DNA of 64,000 nt, from the NCBI GenBank assembly GCA_016800925.1, contig JABCPU010000234.1, forward strand, positions 1-64,000, read 5' to 3'. The stretch comes from Suillus spraguei (Eukaryota; Basidiomycota; Agaricomycetes; Boletales; Suillaceae). A model generated the notes under the pieces. It was not told the DNA's origin, did not search any database, and saw only the letters and a list, made by a program, of their open reading frames with translations. A program made the position numbers and the translations under genes. This document shows, in pieces, positions 1-11,315 of this stretch (position 1 is its first letter; the number at the start of each line of letters is the position of its first letter).

Positions 1-3000
1 CATTTTTTACCCATTTGAGCGGGCACTCGGCAACCAACTCACCATTTACAGGCGATGTAACATCACTCACTGTCCCACAGGGCAGCAGTCGCCACCCATC
101 ACCCTTCACAGGTGACGCGGCTTCCCGACCCCCAGCTCCCGCACCTCTCCAAGACATGTTCTATGGTTCGATGAGTGACCAGCCTACTTGGACGGGCCAA
201 CAGACAACTATGTTTGATCTCATGGGCGCCGAACCGTTCACAACCTTACTCAGGGATCAGGCTCCAGATCCTTCAGGCTTCATACAAAGCTTCCCCGGTC
301 AAGTCCCACCATTTGATCTTCACCGCGCATCTCACTCAGCCCCTCAAGCTGGTCCTGCGCTTCCGCCCTCCACGAACATTATTCCACCCACACCACTGAA
401 GGACATGAATGATCCTAGCGTCCCCACTGCACACACCCCAAGTCCTGGGCCAAGTCAGCAACTCGACTTGAGCCACTACTCTCCTGACTCCAGCATCCAC
501 GAACGGTTTCCTGAAGAAAGCCTTACTTCACGCTCTGAGGAACTACCAGTCGTGGGACGCAGGTCTGCAGAGACCAACGATGCACTTGATGCAGGGTTTG
601 CAGCCATCGATAAGACCTTACTTGAATTATCCAGGTCTACTGCGATGCCAATGCATCAAGTGATCAACCTGTTCATGAAGAGCCGTGGACGCACCGCAAG
701 CAGCATCAATTACTGGAACCTTTATTCTAATTATTTCAAGGACAACTCACAGCAGGAACTCGCCCGACTTCATCAAGATCTTCCAGTTGGAGCACGCACA
801 CCTAGTAAGTTCTCAATATGCATCCATTACAGTATGTAAATTAAATTTTTCACAGGCGCTACTGTGCGTAAAGACTGCTACGCGAAGTTCAAAGAACAAT
901 ACCCCGACACATTTCAAGATATCCTTGACATGCATGACGAGATATCTTCGTTAGGTGGATTGCCTCAAACAGTTAGTCAGCGCGCGCAAGCATTCCAGAG
1001 GCTTCAGAAAAGGGTGACGAATATTGTAAGTGATTTCATTGTTGGTGTCTCGGCACTTATGTACATTCATCCATGCAGTTAGATGTTGCATCCGCTAAAT
1101 TCGGGTTTGAGTCTGCGACTGTTATGTGTGGCAAGATTGTCAATCAGGATGCTTCTCTCGGTCACGTACACACAACGCCTGGAGCAACAGACGTAAGTCG
1201 TCAAAGTCGTGTCTAAACCTCATGCACTTATTGATATTCTGCGATAGTTCTTTCTCATGCGATGCCGCGCAGACAATGACACTATCATCGGTCACCTCAA
1301 AGCCCAAGTTTAGTGAGTTTTTTTTACTATCTTGAAGTTTACACTATCTCATTAAATGTCACAGTAACTCCATATCATTATCTACCGTCGATCTCGCATT
1401 CATGGATCAGGAAGATACTGATATGGCGTCCTCTTCCAAAGTTGTGAATTCCAAGCGCCCCGGTTCTAAGGACCCTGACCCCGATGACATGGATCCAGGT
1501 TCTGACCCTTTGGAAGGACGCGAAGACAGTATCAAATGGATCAAGAAGCAAATTACGAAACAAGTTGGTACGTTTTCGGTTCACTCTAATCATATTCAGA
1601 CTAATGGACTGTCCTACATCAGCCAAGTTCGGAGGCAAATTCGGCACCGACAGGACCTTTCCTTGGAAGCTCATGCCGAATGCCCTGGCAGACGACAATG
1701 TTTGCATCAAGGGTTACCCCGCACACAAGTGTCTCCTGCCAGGCGAGTCACGCGGGATTACCTCAAGTTCAAAGAGCAAGGGTGTCGCTGGTTTGACACA
1801 GAAGGAGGTCACTATCCTTGTCGAGGCTTTAAAAGCAAAGTCCATGTATGTCGAGAAAGTTGACGTTGTGGATCGAGGTATGTGATCGATTTGTATGTTC
1901 TGGATTTTGTTTTTCTGACAGTCTAATTTCAATAGCGCAGTATTGACCTCTCAGCGGCCTGTTATTTCGGTGAAGCTCCTCCATCAGACTACCCTCATTC
2001 ACGCGCTCGATGTCTGTTCGTCGATGGACATATCGACTACAATGGTCCCCCTCGCATCAAGTCCAGTACAGCAGTTACTAAAGTCAAGAAATCTACCACT
2101 TCAGTAGGGAAATCTGTTATGCGTCTTGAGGTAGTACCTCCCCCATCACGGCCTTTTAAGGTTGTTGCCTGGCCGCCAGCTCGCGAGGTGATCGATGTTC
2201 GATCCTCTTCCCCCGATTCTCAAGACACAAACGACCATCACCAACAGGACTCTGAGTCGGAGTATGAGGATGCGTCTCACGGAAAGAGGAAGAAGCGGAA
2301 GTCCAGTGGTGAGCTGCGTGCATCAAAGAAGCGCATATCACCTGTAGACATTCTCCCAAAAGCAGGGAGGACAGGTGCACAATCAAAGGAGACACCAGCG
2401 CCGTTACAATCACCAACAAAAGGAGGACCATTATCCCCTGTGACAGTAGAGTCATCCGGCGACGATCAAGACCTCCTTGCGACTACTACTATGCGCCTTC
2501 GTGACGGCCCTTCTGAGCAACCTGCGAACACCAAAGGTACGACATCATCTATCTATTTATTTCAGTGGGCTAACATTTGATTTTATAGGTCGTGTCAAAG
2601 CACGACCAGTTATGAAGGGTCTCATTCGAAGACAAAGCCAACGTCTCGTCATGGCCGGGCCCTTCGTACCATATACTCCGATGGCGACTCTGACGCTATT
2701 GACGACAGGATCGAAGCCAAGTCCCAGAAACTCTTTCCAAGGAGCGCAGACAACTCTGCGACAAGTTCTGCAGATGTGCCTGCAGATACTACTGAGGAGG
2801 CGGCTGCACCACTGTCACAGCCAAACACGGAGGTGAACGGTGCACTCCTGCGGTCTACATCAACTTCAGACGCAGTTCAACATGATGTTGCCAGCGATAT
2901 TGGCCAAGTTCTGGGGCAACCAGACACATCTTTGCCCGCAGAGCATCTTCCTGTGCCTCCTGGAGGATCGGGAGGAGGGGTGGTAGTGGTAGTAGGAGGA

Positions 3001-3970
3001 GGCGGTGATGTAGGAGGAGGAGGTAATGGAGGTAATGGATTGGTGAGCCGAGGTACCTTGGATGACGGCTTGACCAGTCGAGCACCACCGGAGCCCCACA
3101 ACCTCCCCATGAACACTGATAGCCAATCTGAGGAGTCCATGCGCCGTCGAGAGCATCTCCATCGTGAAATCCGCGATCCTCGTGAACCTGTCCATCAACT
3201 ATCTCATGAACCCGACCGTCACGCATCTCGTGAACCCGACCGTCAAGTTTCTCGTGAACCCATCCGTCAAGATCTTCCAGATAATTTCCATCGTGATCGA
3301 AGGAATTATCCTTTCTATGGCTCTCGTGGGCCTCTCCCTCCTGACTCCCGTGGTCCATTCCTCCTGACCCCCGCGTCCTTTCCCTCCTGACCTCGTGAAC
3401 GCCTTAATCGAGAGGTGCATGATCCTCGTATGCCTGGTCGTGGTACTCATGACGCATCCTATCCAGTAAGTGATACACTCTGATTTTTGCATGATTAAAT
3501 TAATGTCTTGGCAGCTGCAGGATTACCAACGCCTCCATCCACATGATCTATACTATCATCACAATGGCAATGGCCATGGTCACGAAAGCCCTCCTGAGCA
3601 CTACGATACTCGCAACCCTACACGAGATTTGTCCCCAGTGGCAGAATCCAGCACAGACCATGGCATGGAACGGGAGCGCAGTCGCTCGCAGGCATACTCC
3701 GACCATGACAGATATAGCCCGGCTATGGACTATGGATACACGCGCCGTGAATATGGATACCCTCCCGTGGTGATTTTGACGATCGTAGCCATGGAATGCC
3801 TCCCCAGCACAGCAGAGGTTACTATCCTGACCCCATGCTCATGGGAGACGACCTGGATACACCGCGGACTCCAGGTGGGCCGGTCACGATTCACGCAGTC
3901 CATACTATGGACCAAGTCCCAACTCGAGCTCTCAGGCAGAGTACCCAGGCAAGGCGCTCCTTCTACTTGA
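1..3970 (+). CDS. Multi-exon fungal hypothetical protein, 5' partial, decaying 3' end
   Basis: The gene is open at the left edge. Exons that splice cleanly are <1-804, 856-1025, 1079-1192, 1248-1312, 1365-1567, 1623-1877 and 1955-2536, all with GT..AG introns of 51-77 nt and consistent phase. From about 2589 the coding frame is clear by composition, but the acceptor is uncertain. The last exon starts near 3515. The protein has a Ser/Pro-rich N-terminus, then a helical block with motifs NYWNLYSNYF and RKDCYAKFKEQYP, then a region with LMPNALADDNVCIKGYP, a Lys/Arg-rich stretch (GKRKKRKSS) that looks like a nuclear localisation signal, and a low-complexity tail with Gly runs and Arg-Glu-Pro repeats. 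I do not recognise the family; a DNA-binding nuclear protein is an inference. An in-frame TGA at 3388 and a one-base frameshift near 3770 suggest the tail is decaying or that the gene model changes there. Confidence 0.6.
3180..3400 (+). repeat. 24-bp in-frame repeats followed by a 23-bp tandem repeat inside the gene tail
   Basis: From about 3180 to 3275 a 24-bp unit encodes a repeating Arg-Glu-Pro-Asp-Arg type octapeptide. From about 3315 to 3400 there follow about four copies of a 23-bp unit built around CTCCTGACTCCCGTGG. As 23 is not a multiple of three, each unit is read in a different frame, and the last unit has lost one base, which restores the frame. The in-frame TGA at 3388 falls inside this array. 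Confidence 0.7.
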
Positions 3971-4431
3971 CCGTATGTATCTCCTTTAGCCCCCCGGTTC
4001 ATTATTATGCTTTCTATTTTTTGTCGTCCAAGTTGTAGTCCGGTCATTTCCACCTTCCTGCCCATCCCTGTTCTGCTATTCTGCCTTTTTAGTATGCCGC
4101 TCTCTTCTGCACCACCTTCGATGTGTTTTGTTTCTTGTTCTGCTGTTCTGCGTTTATGCCGCTCTCATATGCACCGTGACTGCCCTCGATGTGTTTTATT
4201 TCTCGTACCTGACCCTTTTAATTCATCCTAGTACTTCTGTATGTAGTTCAACATCTTGTCGTGCTGTTACCATCCATCCAATACATTGAGTATGTTGCTT
4301 GAACCAATGTGTGAAATTTTCACCACTACTACAAGCACGAGTGTCGAGCGGAACACCCGTTGAAAAAACAAACGGAAAACATAAGTGAATACGTGACAGT
4401 CCTCCAAACATCGCAAATGTTCCCCCCAAAA
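3971..4431. other. Intergenic, no gene seen
   Basis: Pyrimidine-rich sequence downstream of the first gene, probably its 3' UTR and intergenic DNA. I see no domain, terminal repeat or long coherent frame. Confidence 0.5.
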
Positions 4432-4665
4432 ACCTCCTCGACGACCCTCTCAAACCTCCTCGACGACCTTCTCAAACCTCCTGAAGACCCTTCCAAACCT
4501 CCTGACATCCCTCTCAAACCTCTCCAATGACCCTCTCAAACCTCTCATACGACCCTCTCAAACCTCTCATACGACCCTCTCAAACCTCCTCACAACTCTC
4601 TCAAACCTCCTCAACGATCCTCCCAAGCCTCGCAGACACTCCTCTCAGACCTCCTTTAGAAGAAT
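4432..4665. repeat. Minisatellite, about 20-bp unit, about 11 copies
   Basis: Imperfect tandem repeats of a unit like GACCCTCTCAAACCTCCTC, with unit lengths of about 19-21 bp and drifting 3' ends. One strand is strongly pyrimidine-rich. The array lies between the first gene and the DIRS-like element. Confidence 0.8.
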
Positions 4666-4892
4666 AGTATTTGTCAGTTTACAAAGGTGAGGGTCACGTA
4701 CCTTGGTAGGAAAATTCAGTAGAATCTGGAGGCAATGGGCGGGAGGTTCTTTCAGGAGGGACGTCTTGGAGATAGGTTAGCGCACACCAAGAAACCCAGT
4801 CTGAAAGACCGTGGGAAGGTCTAAAAAGTGCTGCCAAGGGTGGGGGAAGACCCGTCCGTTATCGCGGCTATCTACCTTACAATGCTTGATGA

Positions 4893-5871
4893 ATGGGAGT
4901 CAGAACAAAATCAGGCTGGACAAAGAGCAGCGGGCACATCCAGAGTACGACGTTCAGCAGAACAACGTCTGATCCCGCACAGATTGAAGAAGAGTTTACT
5001 GCAGAGGATAACAGGAGTCAACGAGTCAGCGTCGAGCCAGGAGAACCTGCTCGGAAACGACCTAAACTTGACTTTACCTGTCTTGAACTCAAATCAACAG
5101 TTAATGAAGAACCATCCAGGCCCCTATCAGCAAACCTCAGACAAACTGTCCGCATCTTACAAAATTGGGCAAGGATCAGAAACAAGCCAAACTCAAACTC
5201 ATGTATCATGAATGGAGTCCAGAGTTTATGAATCCAGATGGGCCAATATCATTGCCAGACGAAGCCTCAATCTTGATGCCATCCACACCATCATCACTAC
5301 ATCAAGATCAGTTGATAAACATACAGAATCCATCAGAGATGTTGAATTTACCTACGGAGTCTCTGAAACGGCCACAAAGAAAATTACCAAGCAAGGCCAC
5401 TGCATGGAACAGAGCCTCACAAGCTCTCAAATTCGCTTTGCCATTCCGACAGGCTGAACTTAATGCCTACTCGGAACACATTAATGAACAATTCGATCAA
5501 CAATCGGAAAGCTGCCATGAACAAGTCATCAGATATGACAAATCTGTCAGATTCAGAGTTGGAAACACTCGCAGGTATGAATTGTCAGACTTTGAGTGCT
5601 TCAGGGACATCTACAGCTCTCACTTCTCCACTGGAGGAAGACTGCATAATGAAACAGAGGAATCTAACAAATCCACTGGAGGAGGTTGAGAAAATGTCAC
5701 CAAACGAGAACCCTGCCATAAATGGAATAATGGTGAATGCACACGCAGTGCAGCCACTGTCGTTATGCACACATCTGCAATGTTGAACAAAATGGACATA
5801 TCTGTGCCCGTTGTCATGTCAAAACAAAACATCATGAGGACGGGAACACTAAATCAGCCTGAAAAATACCT
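4893..5871 (+). pseudogene. DIRS-like retrotransposon gag-like protein with CCCH-type zinc finger, frameshifted
   Basis: The coherent reading moves through several frames: 4893 to about 5180, about 5180-5689, then the zinc-finger frame to 5871. The middle part has motifs ALKFALPFRQAELNAYSEHI and FECFRDIYSSHF, which I associate with the gag-like ORF of fungal DIRS elements. Near 5710-5855 a cysteine/histidine cluster appears (CHKWNNGEC, then CRYAHIC and GHICARCH) once a frameshift near 5755 is allowed. The role would be nucleic-acid binding during retrotransposition. The reverse transcriptase follows immediately on the same strand. Frameshifts make this copy non-functional. Confidence 0.6.
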
Positions 5872-6340
5872 TAAACGTCCGCGTTTTCGCCGAGGGCTGA
5901 TTTGGTCGCCAACCGATAATTCATTTAGCCCAACCGCACGTTCTACAGAGTATGTGGATCCTGTCCCAGAGGCTCCTACTTACCTTATGGACAGTGATGC
6001 AGCCTGCACAGTATGCAATCATCCAGATCTCTTCAAAATAGTAATACCGATCAACGTTGATCGGTTTCAAGTTCTCCTTGCTGACCATCCAAATCAACCT
6101 TTCGTTTTGTCAGTGTGTCGAGCCTTATGATGGTTTGCATTCGCTTGGTGCTTCCCTGCTGCAATTTCGACAAGAACATCCTAATGATAAATTGGTCCTT
6201 TTTAAATCAGATGTTTCACAAGCTTTTCGGCGGTTACCTATGCACCTGCTGTGGCAAACCAAGCAAGTGCTAATGGTACAAGGTCAACGTCATGTAGATT
6301 GTTGCAATAACTTTGGAGGACGAGGATCCCCTAAGGTCTA
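5872..6340 (+). pseudogene. DIRS-like reverse transcriptase, N-terminal half (cut by Copia insertion)
   Basis: Two overlapping frames (5765-6130 and 6057-6340) give the fingers and palm start of a reverse transcriptase, with motifs KLVLFKSDVSQAFRRLPMH and NNFGGRGS. An in-frame TGA near 6128 interrupts it. The sequence stops at 6340, where a Copia LTR begins after the target sequence GTCTA (6336-6340). The second half, including the catalytic YMDD box, resumes 17.5 kb downstream at 23827 after the second GTCTA copy. Confidence 0.8.
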
Positions 6341-6667
6341 TGTTGGAAGAACACGCTCAGTGTTGGGGACAACAACTATATTGATGATCTATATACCTGT
6401 TGGAAGAACACACTGAGATAGATCTAAGTAAGTGTGAAACTGGCAAGATAAGTGAGACATGTACCTCAGTGTTGGGGACAACAACTGAGGGACGCTAACA
6501 GCGAGACGACAAGATATTTGTACTGTGCAAGAGATGGAGCAAGAAAGAACGGAGAAGGATGCTACCATGCGGCGCCAAGCGCGTCGCATATGGTACGAGA
6601 TGGCGAGGTTGTCTAATACCCCAATGTAATGTTAATCAATACGAGAACGGAAACCCATACTCCAACA
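6341..6667 (-). repeat. Copia 3' LTR (left), with a 109-bp internal duplication
   Basis: Matches the right LTR end to end except for 109 extra bp, flanked by two copies of CTCAGTGTTGGGGACAACAA (6356 and 6465). Over the shared roughly 219 bp I count seven differences, all transitions, five of them at CpG. Confidence 0.9.
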
Positions 6668-6680
6668 CACCCCCTCAACC
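6668..6680 (-). promoter_or_regulatory. Copia polypurine tract
   Basis: Directly inside the 3' LTR the minus strand reads as a purine run (GAGGGGGTG), the expected plus-strand primer for an LTR retrotransposon. Confidence 0.65.
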
Positions 6681-7205
6681 CGCCACGAGTGCCAGGCCAG
6701 CACGATGTGCAATGAATGTAGGACGTGGAAGAACCTTGGTGAAGATGTTGGCACTATTGCGCTGGGTGGAAACCCAGACGGGTAGGAAGGTGCCGGCTTC
6801 GATGTGTTTGCGGATGAAATGGTAGCGTAAGTCGATGTGTTTAGTGTGGATGTGGTTGGCTGCCTCAGTGGATAGTGCTATAGTGCCTGTATTGTCCGCG
6901 TAAAGCTTGAGAGGCAGCGTGAAGGTGATCTTTACGCATTCACAGAATGACTTGATCCAGAGACCATCCTGGATGGCCGCTGTTAACGCCATGTACTCTG
7001 ACTCCACAGACAACAACACCTGCGTTGACTGCTTCTCCATGGTAATACCAGACGTAGCCGGTGATGGAGATGCGATCATCAGGGCATGTGGCCCAGTCTG
7101 CGTCACTAAACCCGTGAATGGTGGTGTCTGCGTTCTTTCCGCCATAGTGCACGCGATAGGACAGTGTGCCAGAGAGATAGCGAAGGACTCGCTTTGCAGC
7201 TTCAT
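6675..7205 (-). pseudogene. Copia RNase H domain
   Basis: C-terminal end of the Copia polyprotein. Motifs include ESEYMALTAAIQDGLW, LYADNTGTIALS and HTKHIDLRYHFIRKHIEAG, typical of Copia RNase H, ending eight bases from the 3' LTR. The part upstream (GFSDADWATCPDDRISITGY, near 7080) is in a different frame, so a frameshift lies near 7100-7200. Confidence 0.85.
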
Positions 7206-7280
7206 AGTGACGAAGTTCAGGGGAGGAATTGTGTTGTGACAGCTTCATAACAGCATGGGCGATGTCTGGGCGGGTGTACA

Positions 7281-8770
7281 TCACGAGGTAGAGTAATTCC
7301 GCAATGAGTTTGCGATATTCTGATGGGAGATTGTTGATGTGAGGATGAACGTCGGTGTCGCGTCTGAAAGGGAATGCAGGGTCCATAGGAAGTGAGACGG
7401 GGTTACACTGACGAAGGCCGTGTTCTTCGAGAAGGTAAGTGATATATTCCTGCTGGTGCATCCATAGCTCTTGAGTAGCACGCAACGGACGTACTGAACA
7501 CCTAAGTGCTTGACAATGGGACCCAAGTCAGCAATTCCGAAACGCTCAGCAATGCAACCCTTGATCCAATCAAGGAATTTGCGGTTGTTGCAGCCCGCAA
7601 GGCCGTCATCAATGTGCCATGCAATAATGCATATGATGTGCACCCCCTCATCATTGACGTGGTCATACACGAAGACGGCATAGTCAGCGTCGCATCAGAG
7701 GAACCCCAAATGGATGAGCACCGCCCGTAAAAGCTCATACCAATCGTATGCAGCTTGTTTCAGCCTGTAGAGTGAAGAGAGAAGGTGGCACACCAGACTT
7801 GCCCCATTCTCAAAGCCGGGCAGCTGGCGCATGTAAACGTCTTCACGCAGCTTCCCCCACAGGAAGGCATGCTTCGCATCGAAGCTGTCAATTTCCCAGT
7901 CATGAGCTGCTGCATGTGCAGAAAGGAGACAAATGGAAGATGGTCGTGTGACTGGTGCGAACGTTTTGCCGAAGTCGATGCCAGGCACCTGCAAAAATCC
8001 TTGCGCAACGAGACATGCCTTGTGCACAGGCCCACCCTTTCTGTCCTCCTTAAACTCCAGAACCCATCTACACCCAATCGCCTTTCGTCCCGCTGGAAGC
8101 TCCACCAACTCGTAAACATTCATCTCCGACATGAGGTTAATCTCCTTGCGCATGGCGTTGAGCCAGTCGTTGCAGTACGAACATTGCATGGCTTTGTCGA
8201 AGGTGGAGGGTGGGATCCTCATGTTGTAGTCTGGAGTGAGTGGATTCCTTCGAGTGTCACTGCGGATGGTAACACACGCGAATTCAGTGGCAATAAGGCT
8301 GGCAAGCACACGGGGATAGCCGACTTCATCTTCGTCGGGGACAATGGCGTCTGGGTCAGTGGCCACGTCATCAGCCACGTCAGCGTCACGCTCAGCATTC
8401 ACCCCCTCGAGAGGCACCCCCTGAATGCGTGCTTGACGCACCTCATGTTGGCACACCAATCTCTCTCGGTCTGATGCCAGCTGCTCCTGGAATATCTGCC
8501 CACGCGCAGTTGGTAAGCGAACACGCTCCGAACGACGTGCCTCAATGGGCAATGGAGGAGTTGGAGAGGTTGAGGATTGCATTGGAGTGGTGGAAGGTGC
8601 AGGAGGCACAGCAGGAGCCACTGCTGTGTCTTCATCATCTGATTCCTCACCGGCAGTTGGAAATGGGCGACCGGTGAATGTCTCATCAAAGATGACATTG
8701 CATGAGTTGAAGAAGCTCCCGGTCGCCTTGTCACGACAACGCCAGGCATGCCCGTCTGGTGCATAGCCAT
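7281..8770 (-). pseudogene. Copia integrase C-terminus and reverse transcriptase
   Basis: Minus-strand reading with RT motifs GCRWVLEFKEDRKG, FAPVTRPSSICLL, DSFDAKHAFLWG and LSSLYRLKQAAYDWYELL (7695-8621). The catalytic box then follows in another frame as AWHIDDGL (near 7610), where most Copia elements have Tyr-Val-Asp-Asp. Upstream, 8399-8770 holds the low-similarity integrase tail. Several frame changes break the polyprotein. Confidence 0.85.
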
Positions 8771-8971
8771 GAAGATGGCCTCGCGGGATTTAGGACCCAG
8801 TTTCTGCTGGAGTTCAGTGGGGATACGAGCAAAGCATCACGCACCAAAGACGCGAATATGCGAAAGGTCGGGCTTTACTTTGTGTAGCATTTTGTATGGT
8901 GTTTTACCAGCAAGTAGTGCATGAGACTCGGTGCGATTAAATAGATATGCTGCTGTTAGCGCTGCCTCTCC

Positions 8972-10189
8972 TCAAAGATTCCTTGGAAGCTGTGCATGAT
9001 TCAGCATCGCATACATTCGCCCTTCAATTGTGCAGAGCACACGCTCAGCCTTTCCGTTCTGCTGGTGAGCATAAGGTGCGGAGAGTTGATGCTCGATCCC
9101 AGCTGCCTTGAGTTCCACTGTAAACGCCTCGTTGAGAAATTCACCACCGTTGTCTGAGCGGAATGTGATGACCCGCAAACCAGAACGTGTTTCCCACTTT
9201 GCACAAACACTCCGCCATGCGTCCAGAGCCTGGTCCTTGGTGACGAGAAGTTGAAGTGCCAGAAGCCTGGTGTGGTCGTCGAGGAATATGATGAAATAGC
9301 GTTTGTGATGCAGAGTGACAATGGGGATGGGGCCGCAGATGTCTGAGCGAATTAGCTCAAGGAAACGAGAGGCTGGAGGCGATTGTGAAGGTGGATGCGG
9401 CTGCCTGGGATGTTTGCCAATGATGCACAACTTGCAGCATGTCATGGCTGCATCAGAGTCGAGGGAGAAGCCTTCAGTAATGTGAGGGAGGCGATGGACC
9501 GACTGTCCACCTGTGTGACCCATGCGAGCGTGCCAGAGATCATAGGTTAGCGGAACGTGCACAAATGCAGAGAGTTCAGACGGTTCAGATAGCAGAGAGG
9601 TTGACTGGGGAGGGGGAATGAACTCAAGGTCTACATAGAAGAGTCGACCTGACATTGGAACAGTGCCGAGGGCCGTTCCTTTGTACACAAGGTCACAGCG
9701 AGCAGGGTCACCCCGGAAGTTACAGTCCCATCCCTTAGCTAGCATCCACCCCACTGAGAAAAGGTTCAATATCGCCCCAGGTGCATGAAGACAGTTAGTG
9801 AACTGTACTCGATGACGAGTACCACCTATCTTTAGCCATGCAACACAGTCACCGCGACCAGATGTGTGAAGAGACCCATGATTCGCTGTCTTGACAACGA
9901 CGGGATCCTGGGTGGAGTAAGTCCAGAACATGGCTTGATCGCTGATGAGAGTGCTGGTGGTGCCGGAGTCAAGAATGGTGGATAGTGCACGAGCGGTTGC
10001 AGAGACGTCGTCATCAGGGACCTCATCGAGCAACTCTTCAATGCTCGCGCAGGATAGGTCACGCGTATGTGTGGCGTATGCAGCAATGGGAGGAGGTGAG
10101 ACTGACGATGTCGTAGAAGGAGTGGGAGGTGTGCTCGTCGCAACTGCTGTAGTTTCCTTTTTCTTCTCGTTCTTCTTCTGCCAGGGCGC
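8972..10189 (-). pseudogene. Copia protease and integrase
   Basis: The protease active site is ILDSGTTSTLIS (near 9960). The integrase zinc region (WHARMGHTGG with later CCKLCIIGKH) and the DDE core follow: SDICGP, FRSDNGGEFLN and NGKAERV carry the Asp, Asp and Glu. The domain order protease-integrase-RT puts the element in Ty1/copia. The gag frame upstream and this frame are offset; whether this is programmed or a mutation cannot be told from one copy. The ORF stops near 8972 and the integrase continues in other frames. Confidence 0.88.
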
Positions 10190-11107
10190 CTATCCTGCCA
10201 TACCTCCACCCTCACGATAGCAATGCTCCTTGTCATGATCTCCGCGTCCACACCTGGTCGTCAAGCAAAAGACTCCCTGGGGGTTGTTCTTGTGCTTCCT
10301 CAGCCCTGTGATAGAGTTGACATTGGAGGTGGATGTGGTTGATGCAGAATTGGCGTACTCGGATCCAGGACCAGATGCGTTTGTGGGATGGATGTTGACC
10401 ATGCATGAGGCTTCTGCAGTGATGCATGCTGTACAGCTTTCGAACGTGAGTGCGCTCATTTGGAATGAAGCAGTAATGGGGTTCCCGCTGCCAGTGAGCG
10501 CAGAACTGACGACAGTAGCAGAGAAGCTGTCATGCATGCGTTGCTCGAGTTGCATGCGGAACAGTTGCCACGCCAAAGACGAAGGCAGCCCAGTAAGGAT
10601 ATTGAATACTGCTTCCTCATCAGAATAGGAAGCACCCATGCCGATAAGACGATCACGACAACTGGTGTGTTGACCAACGTAGTTGTTTGCATCCTGTGCA
10701 TTTTTCATGCGAAGTGCCTGAATGCGTCTTCGAATGACAAATTGAGAACTGACATCGTTACGATGGAAGTGGTCCTTGAGAATTTTCCAGGCTTCACGCA
10801 CTGTGACAGAAGTGTTGTGAGGAATGAGAAGATGAATGCTTGGTGCGAGTTTACAGAGGATGATTGTCTTAGCCTTAGAGTCGTTGATAAGCCAGGCTCG
10901 CATAGCTGCCTTCTCGGCATCAGTAGGAGTAGCTGGATCAGCTGCGACAGGCAAGAACAAGGCCGTTCCAAGGATGTTGCCCGGATTTGCATTTTCAGTT
11001 ACGTGACACCAGAGGTCATCGTTTGTTAAGACGAGCTGCGCCTGCATCTCCCAGGGAATGTAATTGTCCGCTCCAGTCAACTCTGGGATGTGGTCGTATT
11101 TCCCCAT
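10190..11107 (-). CDS. Copia gag
   Basis: A 305-residue open frame starting 114 bases inside the 5' LTR. It begins MGKYDHIPELTGADNYIPWE, a typical Copia gag start, with a central helical part (AWKILKDHFHRND) and a C-terminal zinc knuckle CLTTRCGRGDHDKEHC, which has C-x4-C instead of C-x2-C spacing. Gag assembles the virus-like particle and binds element RNA. The frame is intact. Confidence 0.85.
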   Translation of the reverse strand: MGKYDHIPELTGADNYIPWEMQAQLVLTNDDLWCHVTENANPGNILGTALFLPVAADPATPTDAEKAAMRAWLINDSKAKTIILCKLAPSIHLLIPHNTSVTVREAWKILKDHFHRNDVSSQFVIRRRIQALRMKNAQDANNYVGQHTSCRDRLIGMGASYSDEEAVFNILTGLPSSLAWQLFRMQLEQRMHDSFSATVVSSALTGSGNPITASFQMSALTFESCTACITAEASCMVNIHPTNASGPGSEYANSASTTSTSNVNSITGLRKHKNNPQGVFCLTTRCGRGDHDKEHCYREGGGMAG

Positions 11108-11207
11108 TATTAGGATGACACGTCAGAGAAGGAGTAGAACTGAATATTTGAGTTGTTTCAACGAGAGGGACTTCGTAGTCTTCCAGATTCCGTGTCATTT
11201 AGAACAC

Positions 11208-11220
11208 GGGGCTCATAACC
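11208..11220 (-). promoter_or_regulatory. Copia primer binding site matching the anticodon arm of initiator tRNA-Met
   Basis: Immediately inside the 5' LTR the plus strand reads GGGGCTCATAACC. The minus-strand site GGTTATGAGCCC is complementary to the CAU anticodon arm of initiator tRNA-Met, not to a tRNA 3' end. This is the half-tRNA priming arrangement known for Drosophila copia. The tRNA sequence is from memory of the yeast initiator tRNA. Confidence 0.7.
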
Positions 11221-11297
11221 TGTTGGAAGAACACGCTCAGTGTTGGGGACAACAACTGAGGGACGCTAACAGCAAGACGACAAGATATTTGTACTGT
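11221..11297 (-). repeat. Copia 5' LTR, first fragment
   Basis: Starts TGTTGGAAGAACACGCTCAG and stops at GTACTGT (11291-11297), which is repeated at 23674-23680 where the LTR continues. Confidence 0.92.
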
Positions 11298-11315
11298 CAC
11301 AAGTCCCTATAGGGT

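Noticed and set aside
6371..6397. A second YIDD reverse-transcriptase box within the left Copia LTR (TATATTGATGATCTATATAC)
   Set aside because: Only about nine codons with no RT context; lies in the LTR-internal duplication and is probably chance.
7785..8474. Plus-strand ORF of 229 residues
   Set aside because: Antisense shadow of the Copia reverse transcriptase.
11208..11220. tRNA gene fragment
   Set aside because: Only 12-13 nt match an anticodon arm, and the position next to the LTR identifies it as a primer binding site.
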